From: Methylobacterium sp. J-076 | GTDB taxonomy: Bacteria > Pseudomonadota > Alphaproteobacteria > Rhizobiales > Beijerinckiaceae | Reading direction: 5' to 3' | DNA length: 64,000 bases | NCBI RefSeq assembly: GCF_022829405.1 | Contig: NZ_JAKSXW010000133.1 | Coordinates: 186,001-250,000 of the forward strand | Shown here: one piece after another, positions 27,511 to 36,032 of the stretch | How the letters are laid out: each line of letters opens with the position of its first letter | How positions within the stretch are numbered: position 1 is the first letter of the stretch | Program-made: the position numbers and the translations under genes | The notes under the pieces: generated by a model | Database searches by the model: none | What the model was told of the DNA's origin: nothing | Seen by the model: the letters and a program-made list of their open reading frames with translations, nothing else

Positions 27511-28770
27511 ATGCGGCGGGTTGTGGTCACGGGTCTGGGGATGGTCACGCCGCTCGGCAGCGGGGTCGAGCACACCTGGAGCCGCCTGATCGCGGGCGAC
27601 AGCGGCGCCGGCCCGATCCGCGGCTTCGAATCGGCCGACCTGCCCTGCCGGATCGCCTGCCAGATCCCGTTCGGCGACGGCACGGACGGGACGTTCAACC
27701 CCGACGCCGCGATGGACCCGAAGGAGCAGCGCAAGGTCGATCCGTTCATCGTCTACGCGATGGCGGCGGCCGACGAGGCCCTGGCGGATTCGGGCTGGAA
27801 GCCCGCCACCGAGGACGAGCGCTACGCCACCGGCGTGCTGATCGGCTCGGGCATCGGCGGGATCGGGGGCATCTACGAGGCCTCCGTGACCCTGCACGAC
27901 AAGGGCCCGCGCCGGATCTCGCCGTTCTTCATCCCCGGCCGGATCATCAACCTCGCCGCGGGGCAGGTCTCGATCAAGCACGGGCTGAAGGGCCCGAACC
28001 ACGCGGTGGTCACCGCCTGCTCTACCGGCGCGCACGCCATCGGCGACGCGAGCCGCCTGATCGCCCTGGGCGACGCGGACGTGATGGTGGCCGGCGGCGC
28101 CGAATCGCCCGTGAACCGGCTCTCCATCGCCGGTTTCTCGGCCTGCCGCGCCCTCTCCACCGGCTTCAACGACGCCCCGGAGAAGGCCTCCCGCCCCTAC
28201 GACAAGGACCGCGACGGCTTCGTCATGGGCGAGGGCGCGGGCGTAGTGGTGCTGGAGGAATACGAGCACGCCAAGGCCCGCGGCGCGAAGATCTACGCCG
28301 AGATCATCGGCTACGGCCTGTCGGGCGACGCCTACCACATCACCTCCCCCTCGCCGGACGGCGACGGCGCCTTCCGCTGCATGACGGCGGCGGTGAAGCG
28401 CGCGGGCATCTCGCCCGACGAGATCGACTACATCAACGCCCACGGCACCTCGACGCCCATGGGCGACGAGCTGGAGCTGAAGGCGGTGGAGCGGCTGCTG
28501 GGCGAGGGCGCCGCGAAGGCGACGATGTCCTCCACCAAGAGTTCGGTGGGCCACCTGCTCGGCGCGGCCGGCGCCGTGGAGGCGATCTTCTCGGTCCTGA
28601 CCATCCGCGACGGCGTCATCCCGCCGACCCTGAACCTCGACAACCCCAGCGTCGAGACCCGGATGGACCTCGTGCCGCACGAGGCCAAGCGCAAGCGCGT
28701 GGACGTGGCGCTCTCCAACTCCTTCGGCTTCGGCGGCACCAACGCGTCGTTGGTGATGCGGCGGGTCTGA
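27511..28770 (+). CDS. fabF: 3-oxoacyl-ACP synthase II
   Basis: A 419-residue condensing enzyme that elongates acyl-ACP with malonyl-ACP. The thiolase-fold Cys-His-His triad is visible: VTACSTGAHAIGDA, NAHGTSTPMGDELE and KSSVGHLLGAAGAVE. Begins with ATG at 27511 just at MRRVVVTGLGMVTPLG. Last gene of the fab cluster; followed by a repeat hairpin and the convergent yidB-like gene. Confidence 0.97.
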   Translation: MRRVVVTGLGMVTPLGSGVEHTWSRLIAGDSGAGPIRGFESADLPCRIACQIPFGDGTDGTFNPDAAMDPKEQRKVDPFIVYAMAAADEALADSGWKPATEDERYATGVLIGSGIGGIGGIYEASVTLHDKGPRRISPFFIPGRIINLAAGQVSIKHGLKGPNHAVVTACSTGAHAIGDASRLIALGDADVMVAGGAESPVNRLSIAGFSACRALSTGFNDAPEKASRPYDKDRDGFVMGEGAGVVVLEEYEHAKARGAKIYAEIIGYGLSGDAYHITSPSPDGDGAFRCMTAAVKRAGISPDEIDYINAHGTSTPMGDELELKAVERLLGEGAAKATMSSTKSSVGHLLGAAGAVEAIFSVLTIRDGVIPPTLNLDNPSVETRMDLVPHEAKRKRVDVALSNSFGFGGTNASLVMRRV

Positions 28771-28889
28771 CGCCCCGCCCGCAGGATCCCGGAAGCCTGG
28801 AATTGCCGGCTCTCGGCGACGGCTGAAGGCCGGTTCGGCGGCACGTCGGTGTCCAGCCGGACACCCGACCTCGTCCTCGCACAGCCCGT

Positions 28890-28949
28890 CCCCCTCTCCC
28901 CGCCTGCGGGGAGAGTACCGCGACGACTCCGTCGTCGGCGCCGCGTCCC
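28890..28949. repeat. Half copy of the ~195-bp inverted-repeat element
   Basis: The terminal unit CCCCTCTCCCCGCCTGCGGG followed by a second small palindrome CGACGACTCCGTCGTCG matches one end of the elements at 42308-42503 and 57114-57307. It abuts the stop of the yidB-like gene and may act as a terminator between convergent fabF and that gene. The rest of the element is absent. Confidence 0.7.
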
Positions 28950-29612
28950 TCAGCGGGGCAGCTGCCCCTCCGGCGTGAGCCGATGCACCACCTCCGGCAG
29001 CGCCTTGGCGAGCTCCGAAAGCAACGCCCCGCGGTCCATCCCGGTCTCGCGCTCCAGGGCGGCGACGGTGTCGCCCCCGAGGCCGCGGGCGAGCTGATCC
29101 GGGTCGATGGCATGGTTGGCCCCGTGCCCGATCCACGAGCCGATCACCTCCCCGAGCCCGGCCTGCCGGAAACTGTCCACCAGGGGGCCGAGGCCGCCGG
29201 CCTCCTCGGGCGCGGGCCGGCTCGCCCCGCGCGAGGGGCCGTCTCCGCCGAGCATGCCGGAAAGGTCATCGAAGCCGCTGCCGGGCAGGGACTCGTCGGC
29301 GGGGGACGCCCCGGCGCCGGAGGGGCCGGTGTCCCGGCGCCCGCCCTGCTGATCGAAACCGCCGAGATCGCCGGAATCGCCCTGCGGGTTCGGCGCGGGC
29401 GCGTGGTGGCCGGAGGGTTGGCCGCCGGAGCGGTCGGCCTCGGGGCCGGGCTCACCCTGCCGCCCCTGCCCGAAGATGTCGCCGAACCCGCCGCTCGTCC
29501 CCTTGGCGAGGAGGAGCATCAGCAGCGCCTTCACCAGCGGCGACATCCCGCCCTGGCGGCCGCCGAAGACCTGCCCGAGAACCCCGCCGATCACCGATTC
29601 CAGCATGCCCAT
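28950..29612 (-). CDS. YidB family (DUF937) protein
   Basis: A 220-residue protein. It begins MLESVIGGVLGQVFGG, followed by a short hydrophobic ALLMLLLAKG, then a long Gly/Pro/Ser-rich low-complexity middle (residues about 48-140). The C-terminal 80 residues hold the conserved YidB core with LARGLGGDTVAALERETG and LLSELAKALPEVVHRLTP. Function unknown in the family. It is convergent with fabF. The low-complexity middle is longer than in short relatives. Confidence 0.82.
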   Translation of the reverse strand: MGMLESVIGGVLGQVFGGRQGGMSPLVKALLMLLLAKGTSGGFGDIFGQGRQGEPGPEADRSGGQPSGHHAPAPNPQGDSGDLGGFDQQGGRRDTGPSGAGASPADESLPGSGFDDLSGMLGGDGPSRGASRPAPEEAGGLGPLVDSFRQAGLGEVIGSWIGHGANHAIDPDQLARGLGGDTVAALERETGMDRGALLSELAKALPEVVHRLTPEGQLPR

Positions 29613-29659
29613 CAGCCCCTCCCCCCTGCGCGACTCGCGTGGTGCCCGATCCTAGCCCG

Positions 29660-29941
29660 TCACTTGGTCCGGCGCATCGAATCCGGCAGGTGCTCCTTCG
29701 GATCCACCCTCTGTCCGCTCCCCTTGCCGCCGGCCATGACATCCGTCGACGGCGCCAGGGCGCTGGGCGGGGAGACCTGGCCGCTCGCCGCGGAGCCTCC
29801 CGTGCCCTTCACGGTCGAGGTTCCGGCGGGCAGCGTGCCGGCGGTCGGCTGATCGATGGCGCTGGCGGCCGATTGCGCCGCGGCGGGTCCAGCCGCCGCC
29901 AGGCCGGCGAGGAGGGCGATCGTCATCGAGAGCTGGCGCAA
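29660..29941 (-). CDS. Small secreted Ala/Ser-rich protein, hypothetical
   Basis: A protein of about 93 residues with a signal peptide (TIALLAGLAAAGPAAAQS, cleavage after AAA). The mature part is rich in Ser, Gly, Thr and Pro and ends KEHLPDSMRRTK. Start is uncertain: a TTG at 29941 after GGAGACAG gives a basic N-terminus before the signal peptide, while an ATG at 29926 gives a weaker one. Not recognised; probably periplasmic. Confidence 0.6.
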   Translation of the reverse strand: MRQLSMTIALLAGLAAAGPAAAQSAASAIDQPTAGTLPAGTSTVKGTGGSAASGQVSPPSALAPSTDVMAGGKGSGQRVDPKEHLPDSMRRTK

Positions 29942-29988
29942 GGTCTGTCTCCGGCCGGGGCGGTTCCGATGGCCGCCCGAATGCCGGT

Positions 29989-30261
29989 TCAACGTCCCGC
30001 GTCGGTCGTTCGGTTCCCCATCGCCCCGATCGCGCAGCCCGCGAGGTAAAGGGGGAGCATCAAAGCCGCCCCGTCGAGCCACAGGCCCGGCAGGCCGGGC
30101 ACGGCCTGGGCGAGCGCCAGCAGCATCACGAGGGCAGCGAGGCCGCCGAGGGCGAGGGGGACCGCCCTTCCCCCGGGCCAGCCCGCCAGGAAGCCCACGA
30201 GGCCGCCGAGCGCCACCGCGCCGGCGAGTCCGGGCCAGAAGGCGGCGAGGAGGAGCATCAC
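29989..30261 (-). CDS. Small membrane protein, 90 residues, hypothetical
   Basis: A 90-residue, mostly hydrophobic protein with three or four membrane segments (about residues 2-26, 32-52 and 60-82) and Gly- and Ala-rich helices. It starts 34 bp after the BON/OmpA-like gene on the same strand, so may be cotranscribed with it. No family recognised. Confidence 0.65.
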   Translation of the reverse strand: MMLLLAAFWPGLAGAVALGGLVGFLAGWPGGRAVPLALGGLAALVMLLALAQAVPGLPGLWLDGAALMLPLYLAGCAIGAMGNRTTDAGR

Positions 30262-30295
30262 GGGTGTCGGGCCTCCGAGGGGTGCGATCCGGCGG

Positions 30296-32197
30296 TCACG
30301 GCGCCAGCGCGACCGTGGCCGGCCCCGCCCCCCTGTCGGGCCCCGCCGCCACCTGACCCGGCCGCATCCCCGCCTGCAGCAGATACTCCACCAGCGCCAG
30401 GGCCCGCTGGCGGGCGAGGCCGGCGCCCTCCTCCTCCGGCGGCTTGGCCTCGGCGGAGGGTTCGGGGGACGGCTTGGACGGCGCCTTCTCGTCGGATTTG
30501 GCCGGCTTGGCCGGGGCCTTCTTCCGGTCCGCGACCGGCGCGGGCTTCTTCGGCTCGTCGGCGGAGGGCGGGGGCTTGGCCCCCGGCGGGTCGGCGGGGC
30601 CCGACACGGCGAGGCGCAGATCGGGGCAGGCCTTGGCCAGGGCGGCCAGGGCGTCGAGGGCGGGGTAGAAGGCCGGGGTCAGGCCCGTGCTGCCCACGGG
30701 GAAGCGCAGGTCCGCCGTGGCGGTGGCGGCGGCGACGCCCTGGCGGCAGGAATCCGCATCGCGCCGGGTGTCCGGATCCTTCGGCTCGACGGCGACCTCG
30801 CCGGTCCACCCCGGCGGGAGGACGGAGGCGAGGCGGTCCGGGGCGCGGGCGGCCGCCTCGGGATAGAGGCTCTCGCCGAACAGGCCGAGGTTGCGGTCCG
30901 TCACCGTCGCCTCGCCGGTGGCGAGGGTGGAGAGCATCCCCGCCCCCGCCTCCAGGGCGGCGGCGAGCCCGGCGGGCGCGCCTTCGGCGAGGCGCGTGCG
31001 GTCCACCACCGCCTCGCGGTAGAGGCGCTGGCGCAGGGCGGCGAGGACCCGGCGGCGGGTCTCCTCGTCGGGCAGGTGGCCGCTCACCGTCACCGCCTCC
31101 GGGCTCCGGCGCAGGCTCACCCGGTAGGGCGAGAGCGGCTTGGCGGCGAGCGCCACCGTGCCGGCCCCGACGCCCGCCGGGCGTCCGTCGCGCAGGAGGG
31201 CCTGTGCCTCCGGGATCGCCTGCGGGTCGATGGCGTCACCGCCCACCGAGACGGCGCCGCCCGCGTAGGAGACCTCGCCCCGCTGGATCAGGGCGGCGAG
31301 CCGGCCCATGAACGCCACCAGCGCCCGGGGATCGACGGAGGATGGCAGGCCGCGGGCGGCCTGAAGCCGGTCCTCCACCGGGCCGCCCTCGGTCAGCCCC
31401 GCCGCAAGGGTGACGGCCTCCTGCCGGATGGCCTCCGAGGAGACGTAGCCGGCGAGCGCGGCGCCGGCCCCGTCCCGGGCGATGCTGAAGCGGTAATCGG
31501 AGATCCTCGGCGGCAGGATGTCGACCCGGCCGAGGCTGTAACCCTCCGGCGGCCGGGCGAGGGCGGCGCGCAGGGAATCGTAGGCGGCGAGGTCGACCGC
31601 TTCACCCGAGATGCTGAGGACCGTGTCGGTCAGCACGGCCTTGCCGCCGGGGATGAGGCTCGGCAGGCGCGCGGCCAGGAAGGCGGCGGCGGCGGGAAAA
31701 TCCGGCGGGGCCCCCCGGGCCGCGCGGGCGCCGTCCTTGAGCGGCGTGCCCGCGCCGATGGCCCCGGTCACCTCCACCTCCAGGGCGCGCCGGCCGATCT
31801 CGACGGGGCGGCTGCCCTCCAGGGTCACCCCCGCGCCGCCGGCCCAGGTCGCGGCCCATTGGAAGGGGGCGGCGGTCTCCACGAGGCCGATCTCCGAGAC
31901 GATGCGCCGGGGGCCGTCGAGGGCGGCGAGCCGGGCGAGGACGATGGCGCGGCCGGCCGCGTCGGGCGCCTCGCCCTGGGCCACCAGATCCCGGCCCCTG
32001 GCCGCGATCCGCAACCAGGGCTCGCCGTTCGCGGCGGAGGTCGATGCGGCGATGCCCTCCCCTGCGGCCGCCACCTTCCCGGCGATGCCGGGCCCCGCCC
32101 AGAGGGCGAGGGCGGCCCAGATCCCGGCGAGCGGCAGCAGGCCGGCGAGCCAGCCGGCGCGGCGCAGGGCTCGGGCGGACGTCTCGGGTCGCGGCAC
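30296..32197 (-). CDS. BON- and OmpA-like envelope protein with K/P-rich insert
   Basis: A 633-residue envelope protein. An N-terminal membrane anchor (residues about 13-36) is followed by repeated BON-like units, each with an S-X-Y-R/F strand and a following helix (ISDYRFSIARD, SPYRVSLRRSP with VTVSGHLPDE). The end resembles an OmpA peptidoglycan-binding domain: LRFPVGSTGLTPAFYPALDA and LARQRALALVEYLLQAGM. Between these two halves of the OmpA domain sits a Lys/Pro/Ala/Glu-rich insert of about 55 residues. The start is a GTG at 32197; an ATG at 32254 is possible. Similar BON+OmpA combinations occur in Mycobacterium ArfA; the role here is unknown. Confidence 0.72.
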   Translation of the reverse strand: MPRPETSARALRRAGWLAGLLPLAGIWAALALWAGPGIAGKVAAAGEGIAASTSAANGEPWLRIAARGRDLVAQGEAPDAAGRAIVLARLAALDGPRRIVSEIGLVETAAPFQWAATWAGGAGVTLEGSRPVEIGRRALEVEVTGAIGAGTPLKDGARAARGAPPDFPAAAAFLAARLPSLIPGGKAVLTDTVLSISGEAVDLAAYDSLRAALARPPEGYSLGRVDILPPRISDYRFSIARDGAGAALAGYVSSEAIRQEAVTLAAGLTEGGPVEDRLQAARGLPSSVDPRALVAFMGRLAALIQRGEVSYAGGAVSVGGDAIDPQAIPEAQALLRDGRPAGVGAGTVALAAKPLSPYRVSLRRSPEAVTVSGHLPDEETRRRVLAALRQRLYREAVVDRTRLAEGAPAGLAAALEAGAGMLSTLATGEATVTDRNLGLFGESLYPEAAARAPDRLASVLPPGWTGEVAVEPKDPDTRRDADSCRQGVAAATATADLRFPVGSTGLTPAFYPALDALAALAKACPDLRLAVSGPADPPGAKPPPSADEPKKPAPVADRKKAPAKPAKSDEKAPSKPSPEPSAEAKPPEEEGAGLARQRALALVEYLLQAGMRPGQVAAGPDRGAGPATVALAP

Positions 32198-32269
32198 GGA
32201 TCGGGTCCGAGGTGAGGGAGGGCGCCCTATAGCACAGCCCGTTTCCGGCAGCACGAAGGCAGCGGGCCC

Positions 32270-34081
32270 TCAGCCGTCCCGCAGCATCTCCAGCTCCAGC
32301 CAGCGATCCTCGGCGGAGGACAGCTCCGTCTCCGCCTGGGCCAGGGTGGTGCTCGCCTTCTCGAAGCGGGCGGGGTCGCGGGCGTAGAGGTCGGGGTCGG
32401 CGAGGATGGCCTTGATCTGGACGATCGCCGCCTCGAGCTTCTGGATGCGGGCCGGCAGGGTCTTCAGCTCGTGCTGGTCCTTGAAGCCGAGCTTGGGCTT
32501 GCCGGCGGGGGGGGCGGCACGCTCGCGCGGCTCGGCCTTCTCCCCCCGGGCCTCGCCCTTCTTGCCCGCCGCCGCCCGGGCCTCGACGCCCTTGCCGCGC
32601 TGGGTCAGCATGTCGGTATAGCCGCCGGCATACTCCACCCAGCGGCCCTCCCCCTCCGACACCAGCACGCCGCCGACCACCCGGTCGAGGAAGTCGCGGT
32701 CGTGGCTGACGAGGAGCAGGGTGCCCTCGTAATCGTCCAGCATCTCCTGGAGCAGGTCGAGGGTTTCGAGGTCGAGGTCGTTGGTCGGCTCATCGAGCAC
32801 GAGGAGGTTCGAGGGCTGCGCCAGGGCCTTGGCGATCAGCAGCCGGTTGCGCTCCCCGCCGGACAGGACCGAGACGGGGGTGCGCGCCTGCTCGGGGGCG
32901 AACAGAAAGTCCTTCAGGTAGCCGACCACGTGACGGCTGCGGCCGTTGACGACGACGCTGTCGCCCCGGCCGCCGGTGAGCACGTCGGTGACGGTCATGC
33001 CGGGCTCCAGGGCGGCCCGGCCCTGGTCGAGGATCACCGGCTTGAGGTTCGTGCCGAGGACGATCGCCCCCGAATCCGGGCCGATCTCCCCGGTCAGGAG
33101 CTTGATCAGGGTCGATTTGCCCGCCCCGTTCGCGCCGACGATGCCGAGGCGGTCGCCCCGCATCACCCGGAGCGACAGCCCGTCCACGATCCGCCGCTCG
33201 CCGTAGGATTTCGCGACGTCCCGCGCCTCCATCACCAGCGTCCCGGAGGATTCCGCATCGCCCGCCTGCATGCTCACCTGCCCGACGGGGCGGCGGTGCT
33301 CCCGCCGGTCGTCGCGCAGGGCGTGGAGGTTGCCGAGGCGGCGGACGTTGCGCTTGCGCCGGGCGGTGACGCCGTAGCGCAGCCAGTGCTCCTCGGCGGC
33401 GATCTTGCGTTCGAGCTTGTGCTGGTCGCGCTCCTCCTCTTCGAGGAAGGCGTCGCGCCACGCCTCGAAGCCGGAGAAGCCCTGCTCGATCCGGCGGGTC
33501 TCACCGCGGTCGAGCCAGACGGTGGACCGCGACAGGGCCGAGAGGAAGCGCCGGTCGTGGCTGATGAGGACGAGGGCGGCGCGGACGCCCTTCAGCTCGG
33601 CCTCCAGCCACTCGATGGCCGGCAGGTCGAGGTGGTTGGTCGGCTCGTCGAGGAGCAGCACGTCGGGCTCCGGCGCCAGCGCCCGGGCCAGCGCCACCCG
33701 GCGCCCCTCGCCCCCGGAGAGACGGGCCGGATCCTCCTCGCCGGTCATGCCGAGGCTTTCCAGCAGGTAGCGGGCCCGGTGGATGGGATCGCCCGGCGCG
33801 AGCCCGGCCTCCACGAAGTCCAGGGTGGTGGTGAACCCCGAGAAATCCGGCTCCTGGGCGAGGTAGCGGATCGTCGTGCCGGGCTGGACGAAGAGACGGC
33901 CCTTGTCCGGCTCCACGAGACCGGCGGCGATCTTCATCAGGGTGGACTTGCCCGAGCCGTTGCGGCCGACGAGGCAGGTCCGGTCGCCGGGGGCGATGGT
34001 GAGGTCGGCGCGGCTGATCAGCGGCGTGCCGCCGAAGGTCAGCGCGGCATCCTGAAGGGTGAGAAGCGGGGGGGCGGCCAT
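32270..34081 (-). CDS. ABC-F family ATPase, Uup-like
   Basis: A 603-residue soluble protein with two ATP-binding cassettes in tandem. The first has GRNGSGKSTLM near residue 40 and LSGGEGRRVALARAL; the second GANGAGKSTLI and LSGGERNRLLIAKAL, each followed by a LLDEPTNHLDL or VLDEPTNDLDL Walker B. There is no membrane domain. The C-terminus is a Lys/Ala-rich coiled coil, like Uup. ABC-F proteins act on ribosomes or DNA; Uup affects transposon precise excision and ribosome function in E. coli. Confidence 0.9.
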   Translation of the reverse strand: MAAPPLLTLQDAALTFGGTPLISRADLTIAPGDRTCLVGRNGSGKSTLMKIAAGLVEPDKGRLFVQPGTTIRYLAQEPDFSGFTTTLDFVEAGLAPGDPIHRARYLLESLGMTGEEDPARLSGGEGRRVALARALAPEPDVLLLDEPTNHLDLPAIEWLEAELKGVRAALVLISHDRRFLSALSRSTVWLDRGETRRIEQGFSGFEAWRDAFLEEEERDQHKLERKIAAEEHWLRYGVTARRKRNVRRLGNLHALRDDRREHRRPVGQVSMQAGDAESSGTLVMEARDVAKSYGERRIVDGLSLRVMRGDRLGIVGANGAGKSTLIKLLTGEIGPDSGAIVLGTNLKPVILDQGRAALEPGMTVTDVLTGGRGDSVVVNGRSRHVVGYLKDFLFAPEQARTPVSVLSGGERNRLLIAKALAQPSNLLVLDEPTNDLDLETLDLLQEMLDDYEGTLLLVSHDRDFLDRVVGGVLVSEGEGRWVEYAGGYTDMLTQRGKGVEARAAAGKKGEARGEKAEPRERAAPPAGKPKLGFKDQHELKTLPARIQKLEAAIVQIKAILADPDLYARDPARFEKASTTLAQAETELSSAEDRWLELEMLRDG

Positions 34082-34135
34082 GGGGCGCTTATGGCAGCGC
34101 GGCGCCGGCTCTTCAAACGCTCCGATCCGGCCTCG

Positions 34136-34220
34136 TCACCGCAGGCGGCGCGATGCAACCCAGGGCAGCGGACCCCTTCGGGACCTCGCGCCTCCCCGGG
34201 TCGCTTCGCGTCGCCCGCAC
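34136..34220. repeat. Degenerate REP-like palindrome
   Basis: An imperfect inverted repeat whose arms (GCGATGCAACCCAGGG and CCCCGGGTCGCTTCGCGTCG) are a G/C-shifted version of the better-preserved element at 45612-45703. It lies upstream of the Uup-like gene. Probably an old copy. Confidence 0.45.
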
Positions 34221-34249
34221 GGCCGGAGCTCGGGACGAGGGAGTGGGCC

Positions 34250-34474
34250 CTAGGCCGTCGGGTTGGCGGGGCCGGGCGGGCTCATCGGCTGGCTGCCGGG
34301 ATCGTTCACCGGGATCTCCGGCGGCTGGATGCCCGGGGCCTCGGAGGGGGTGTTGCCGGGGATCTCGGGCGAGGGACCGGGGGCCGGCACCTGCGGCGGA
34401 TCGTAGGGCGTATCGGGGGCGGGCGTCGGCTGCGGCACTTCCGGGATGGAGCCGGGATCGGACGGGTTCGCCAT
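34250..34474 (-). CDS. Proline-rich low-complexity protein, 74 residues
   Basis: A 74-residue protein with PEIP, PQPT and GIQPPEIPV-type repeats, about one residue in three Pro. No hydrophobic segment. ATG at 34474 is preferred over the one five codons earlier. Coding is supported by biased composition in a single frame and a position between two real genes; it may be a surface or linker-type protein. Short Pro-rich genes like this occur in Rhizobiales. Confidence 0.55.
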   Translation of the reverse strand: MANPSDPGSIPEVPQPTPAPDTPYDPPQVPAPGPSPEIPGNTPSEAPGIQPPEIPVNDPGSQPMSPPGPANPTA

Positions 34475-34555
34475 GGCGGGCCTCCTCACTGCGCGGCCCC
34501 TTGGACCGGGGCCGCTTTGGCAAGGCGAACGGCGCGCGGGGGCGGGATGTTCCGC

Positions 34556-34870
34556 CTACTTCTTGGTGAGCAGCAGGTTGCCTTCCTTGCTCGCCACCCG
34601 CTGGATCTTCTCGGCGAACAGCGCGAGCAGGAACGGCAGCTTCACCTCCAGCCGCACGCTCTCGGGACCGACATCGATCGTCCCGGCGATCTTCTGGGCC
34701 ACCGCCGAGACGCCGAAATCCAGCCGGTCTCCCGTCCAGGCGAGCTGATCGATGGCGATGCCGCTCTTCGACAGCATGGCGCGGGCCTGCTCGGTGCCCT
34801 CCTCGAGGCGACGCTTGGCCTCGGCCTGGCCGAGGTCGTGCGGGATGTCGACGATGAGGGGCTTCGGCAT
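34556..34870 (-). CDS. Polyhydroxyalkanoic acid system (PHA granule) family protein
   Basis: A 104-residue protein starting MPKPLIVDIPHDLGQAEAKRRLEEG, with a helix then IAIDQLAWTGDRLDFGVSAV and KLPFLLALFAEKIQRVASKEG. It resembles the small family linked to polyhydroxyalkanoate granules. Function is not established. ATG at 34870. It lies downstream of the fae terminators, in the same direction. Confidence 0.75.
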   Translation of the reverse strand: MPKPLIVDIPHDLGQAEAKRRLEEGTEQARAMLSKSGIAIDQLAWTGDRLDFGVSAVAQKIAGTIDVGPESVRLEVKLPFLLALFAEKIQRVASKEGNLLLTKK

Positions 34871-34999
34871 GGGACGACCGGGGCTGGGCACGCTGCGCGA
34901 GGGGCGCGGAGGGGCGTGCGGTGGTGGGGATCCGCGGCGGGGGCAGCCGGACCCTCCAGATGGGGTCGTCCCGCGCGTCCGGCAACGAAGGCCGAAACG

Positions 35000-35027
35000 A
35001 AAAACGGGACGGCTCGCGCCGCCCCGT
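35000..35027 (-). terminator. Rho-independent terminator downstream of fae
   Basis: On the minus strand ACGGGGCGGC and GCCGTCCCGT form a 10-bp stem with one mismatch around a GCGA loop, followed directly by TTTTCGTTT. It is the stronger of the two hairpins past the fae stop. Confidence 0.75.
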
Positions 35028-35097
35028 CCAATCGTGGTCCGTCTGGGCCTTGGGCCCAACCGAGAAACGCCCCGGGCGGAGCATAGCCCGGACCAAA

Positions 35098-35119
35098 CCG
35101 CCGTCCGTGCGGACGGCGG
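35098..35119 (-). terminator. Second hairpin downstream of fae
   Basis: CCGCCGTCC and GGACGGCGG form a perfect 9-bp stem with a 4-base loop, followed on the minus strand by TTTGG. It lies 149 bp past the fae stop and is weaker in T-run than the hairpin at 35000-35027. Confidence 0.55.
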
Positions 35120-35267
35120 CATGTCCTTGTCCTCGCCGTGGCGCGGCGGATCACCGGGAACCGGTGTTCCGCCTCACGCCTCAACGACCGAGGAAGATCG
35201 ATGCCAGCCGCTGGAGCAGACCCCGCGGTGCGGGCGGAGGTGCGCTCTGCCCAGGGCCGTCCCCGAT

Positions 35268-35780
35268 CTAAGCGTTGGAGGCGAAGGGGTGCTTGGCCGT
35301 GTTGCGCTGCTCGGTGACGACGGACGCCTTCGGCTCGCCGTTGACCGCGCGCTGGATCGACAGCTTCGTGGCCTCGTAGTTGTACTGCTGGATCTTGGCG
35401 TCGTCGGCCGCTTCCCAGTGGATGAACACGCCGACCAGCACGTACAGGTCGTCGGCCTCGTCCGCCGGAATGATGCCCTCGGCAACGCAATCCTGCACAG
35501 CCTTGGCCACGCCGTGCTGGGCCGGTCCGAACATCTGCACCGCCTGGCGGGCGTCGTTGATTGTGACCTTGTTGAACATCAGCGTGTTCGGCTTGCACGG
35601 CAGGTTCGGCGCGATGACCGCGAGCAGGCTGGTGAAGCCGTGCTTGTTGTTGACCAGGCCGTTGCAGAAAGCGGTCTCGGCGGGCGAGCCGCGCGGTCCG
35701 ATGATCAGGTCGATGTGGGCGACCTCGTTGCCGTCGCCGACGAGGGCCTCGCCGACCATGACCTTGTTGATCTTCGCCAT
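35268..35780 (-). CDS. fae: Formaldehyde-activating enzyme
   Basis: A 170-residue cytosolic enzyme that speeds the condensation of formaldehyde with tetrahydromethanopterin to methylene-H4MPT, the first step of formaldehyde oxidation and detoxification in methylotrophs. Length and sequence match Fae of Methylobacterium: [18 protein letters not shown] with the conserved His22, [34 protein letters not shown], and [22 protein letters not shown] at 35780. The 252-bp upstream gap probably carries its own promoter, as expected for a very abundant protein. Last gene of the minus-strand cluster; strong terminators follow. Confidence 0.97.
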   Translation of the reverse strand: MAKINKVMVGEALVGDGNEVAHIDLIIGPRGSPAETAFCNGLVNNKHGFTSLLAVIAPNLPCKPNTLMFNKVTINDARQAVQMFGPAQHGVAKAVQDCVAEGIIPADEADDLYVLVGVFIHWEAADDAKIQQYNYEATKLSIQRAVNGEPKASVVTEQRNTAKHPFASNA

Positions 35781-36032
35781 TCGGTGTCTCTCCCTGGAAT
35801 CCGTACGTGGCTGCGGCGCCGGACGAAGCCGCTGCCGGGAAGCCATCCTTGTTATCGGCGCCCGGCACGCCCCTCATGGGGCGGGGCCGGGCCGGTTCGG
35901 CCGGATAGCGCGGCGGACCCTACAGCGACCCCCTGGCTGTCACAAGGCGCGCAACGCCCTGATTTTGAGGATTATCTTATGCCGGCGAAAGGATCGCCCG
36001 TGATTCGCGATGACGTGGGAAGCGTAGCCGGA

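Larger units (their letters stand above)
34871..35267. other. Gap downstream of fae holding two hairpins
   Basis: About 400 bases with no coding frame. It contains two strong hairpins (listed separately) that fit transcription termination after fae. Nothing else recognisable was seen. Confidence 0.5.

Noticed and set aside
28890..28949. Simple rho-independent terminator for fabF
   Set aside because: The stem is part of a repeat also found at 42308 and 57114, so it is listed as a repeat; it may still act as a terminator.
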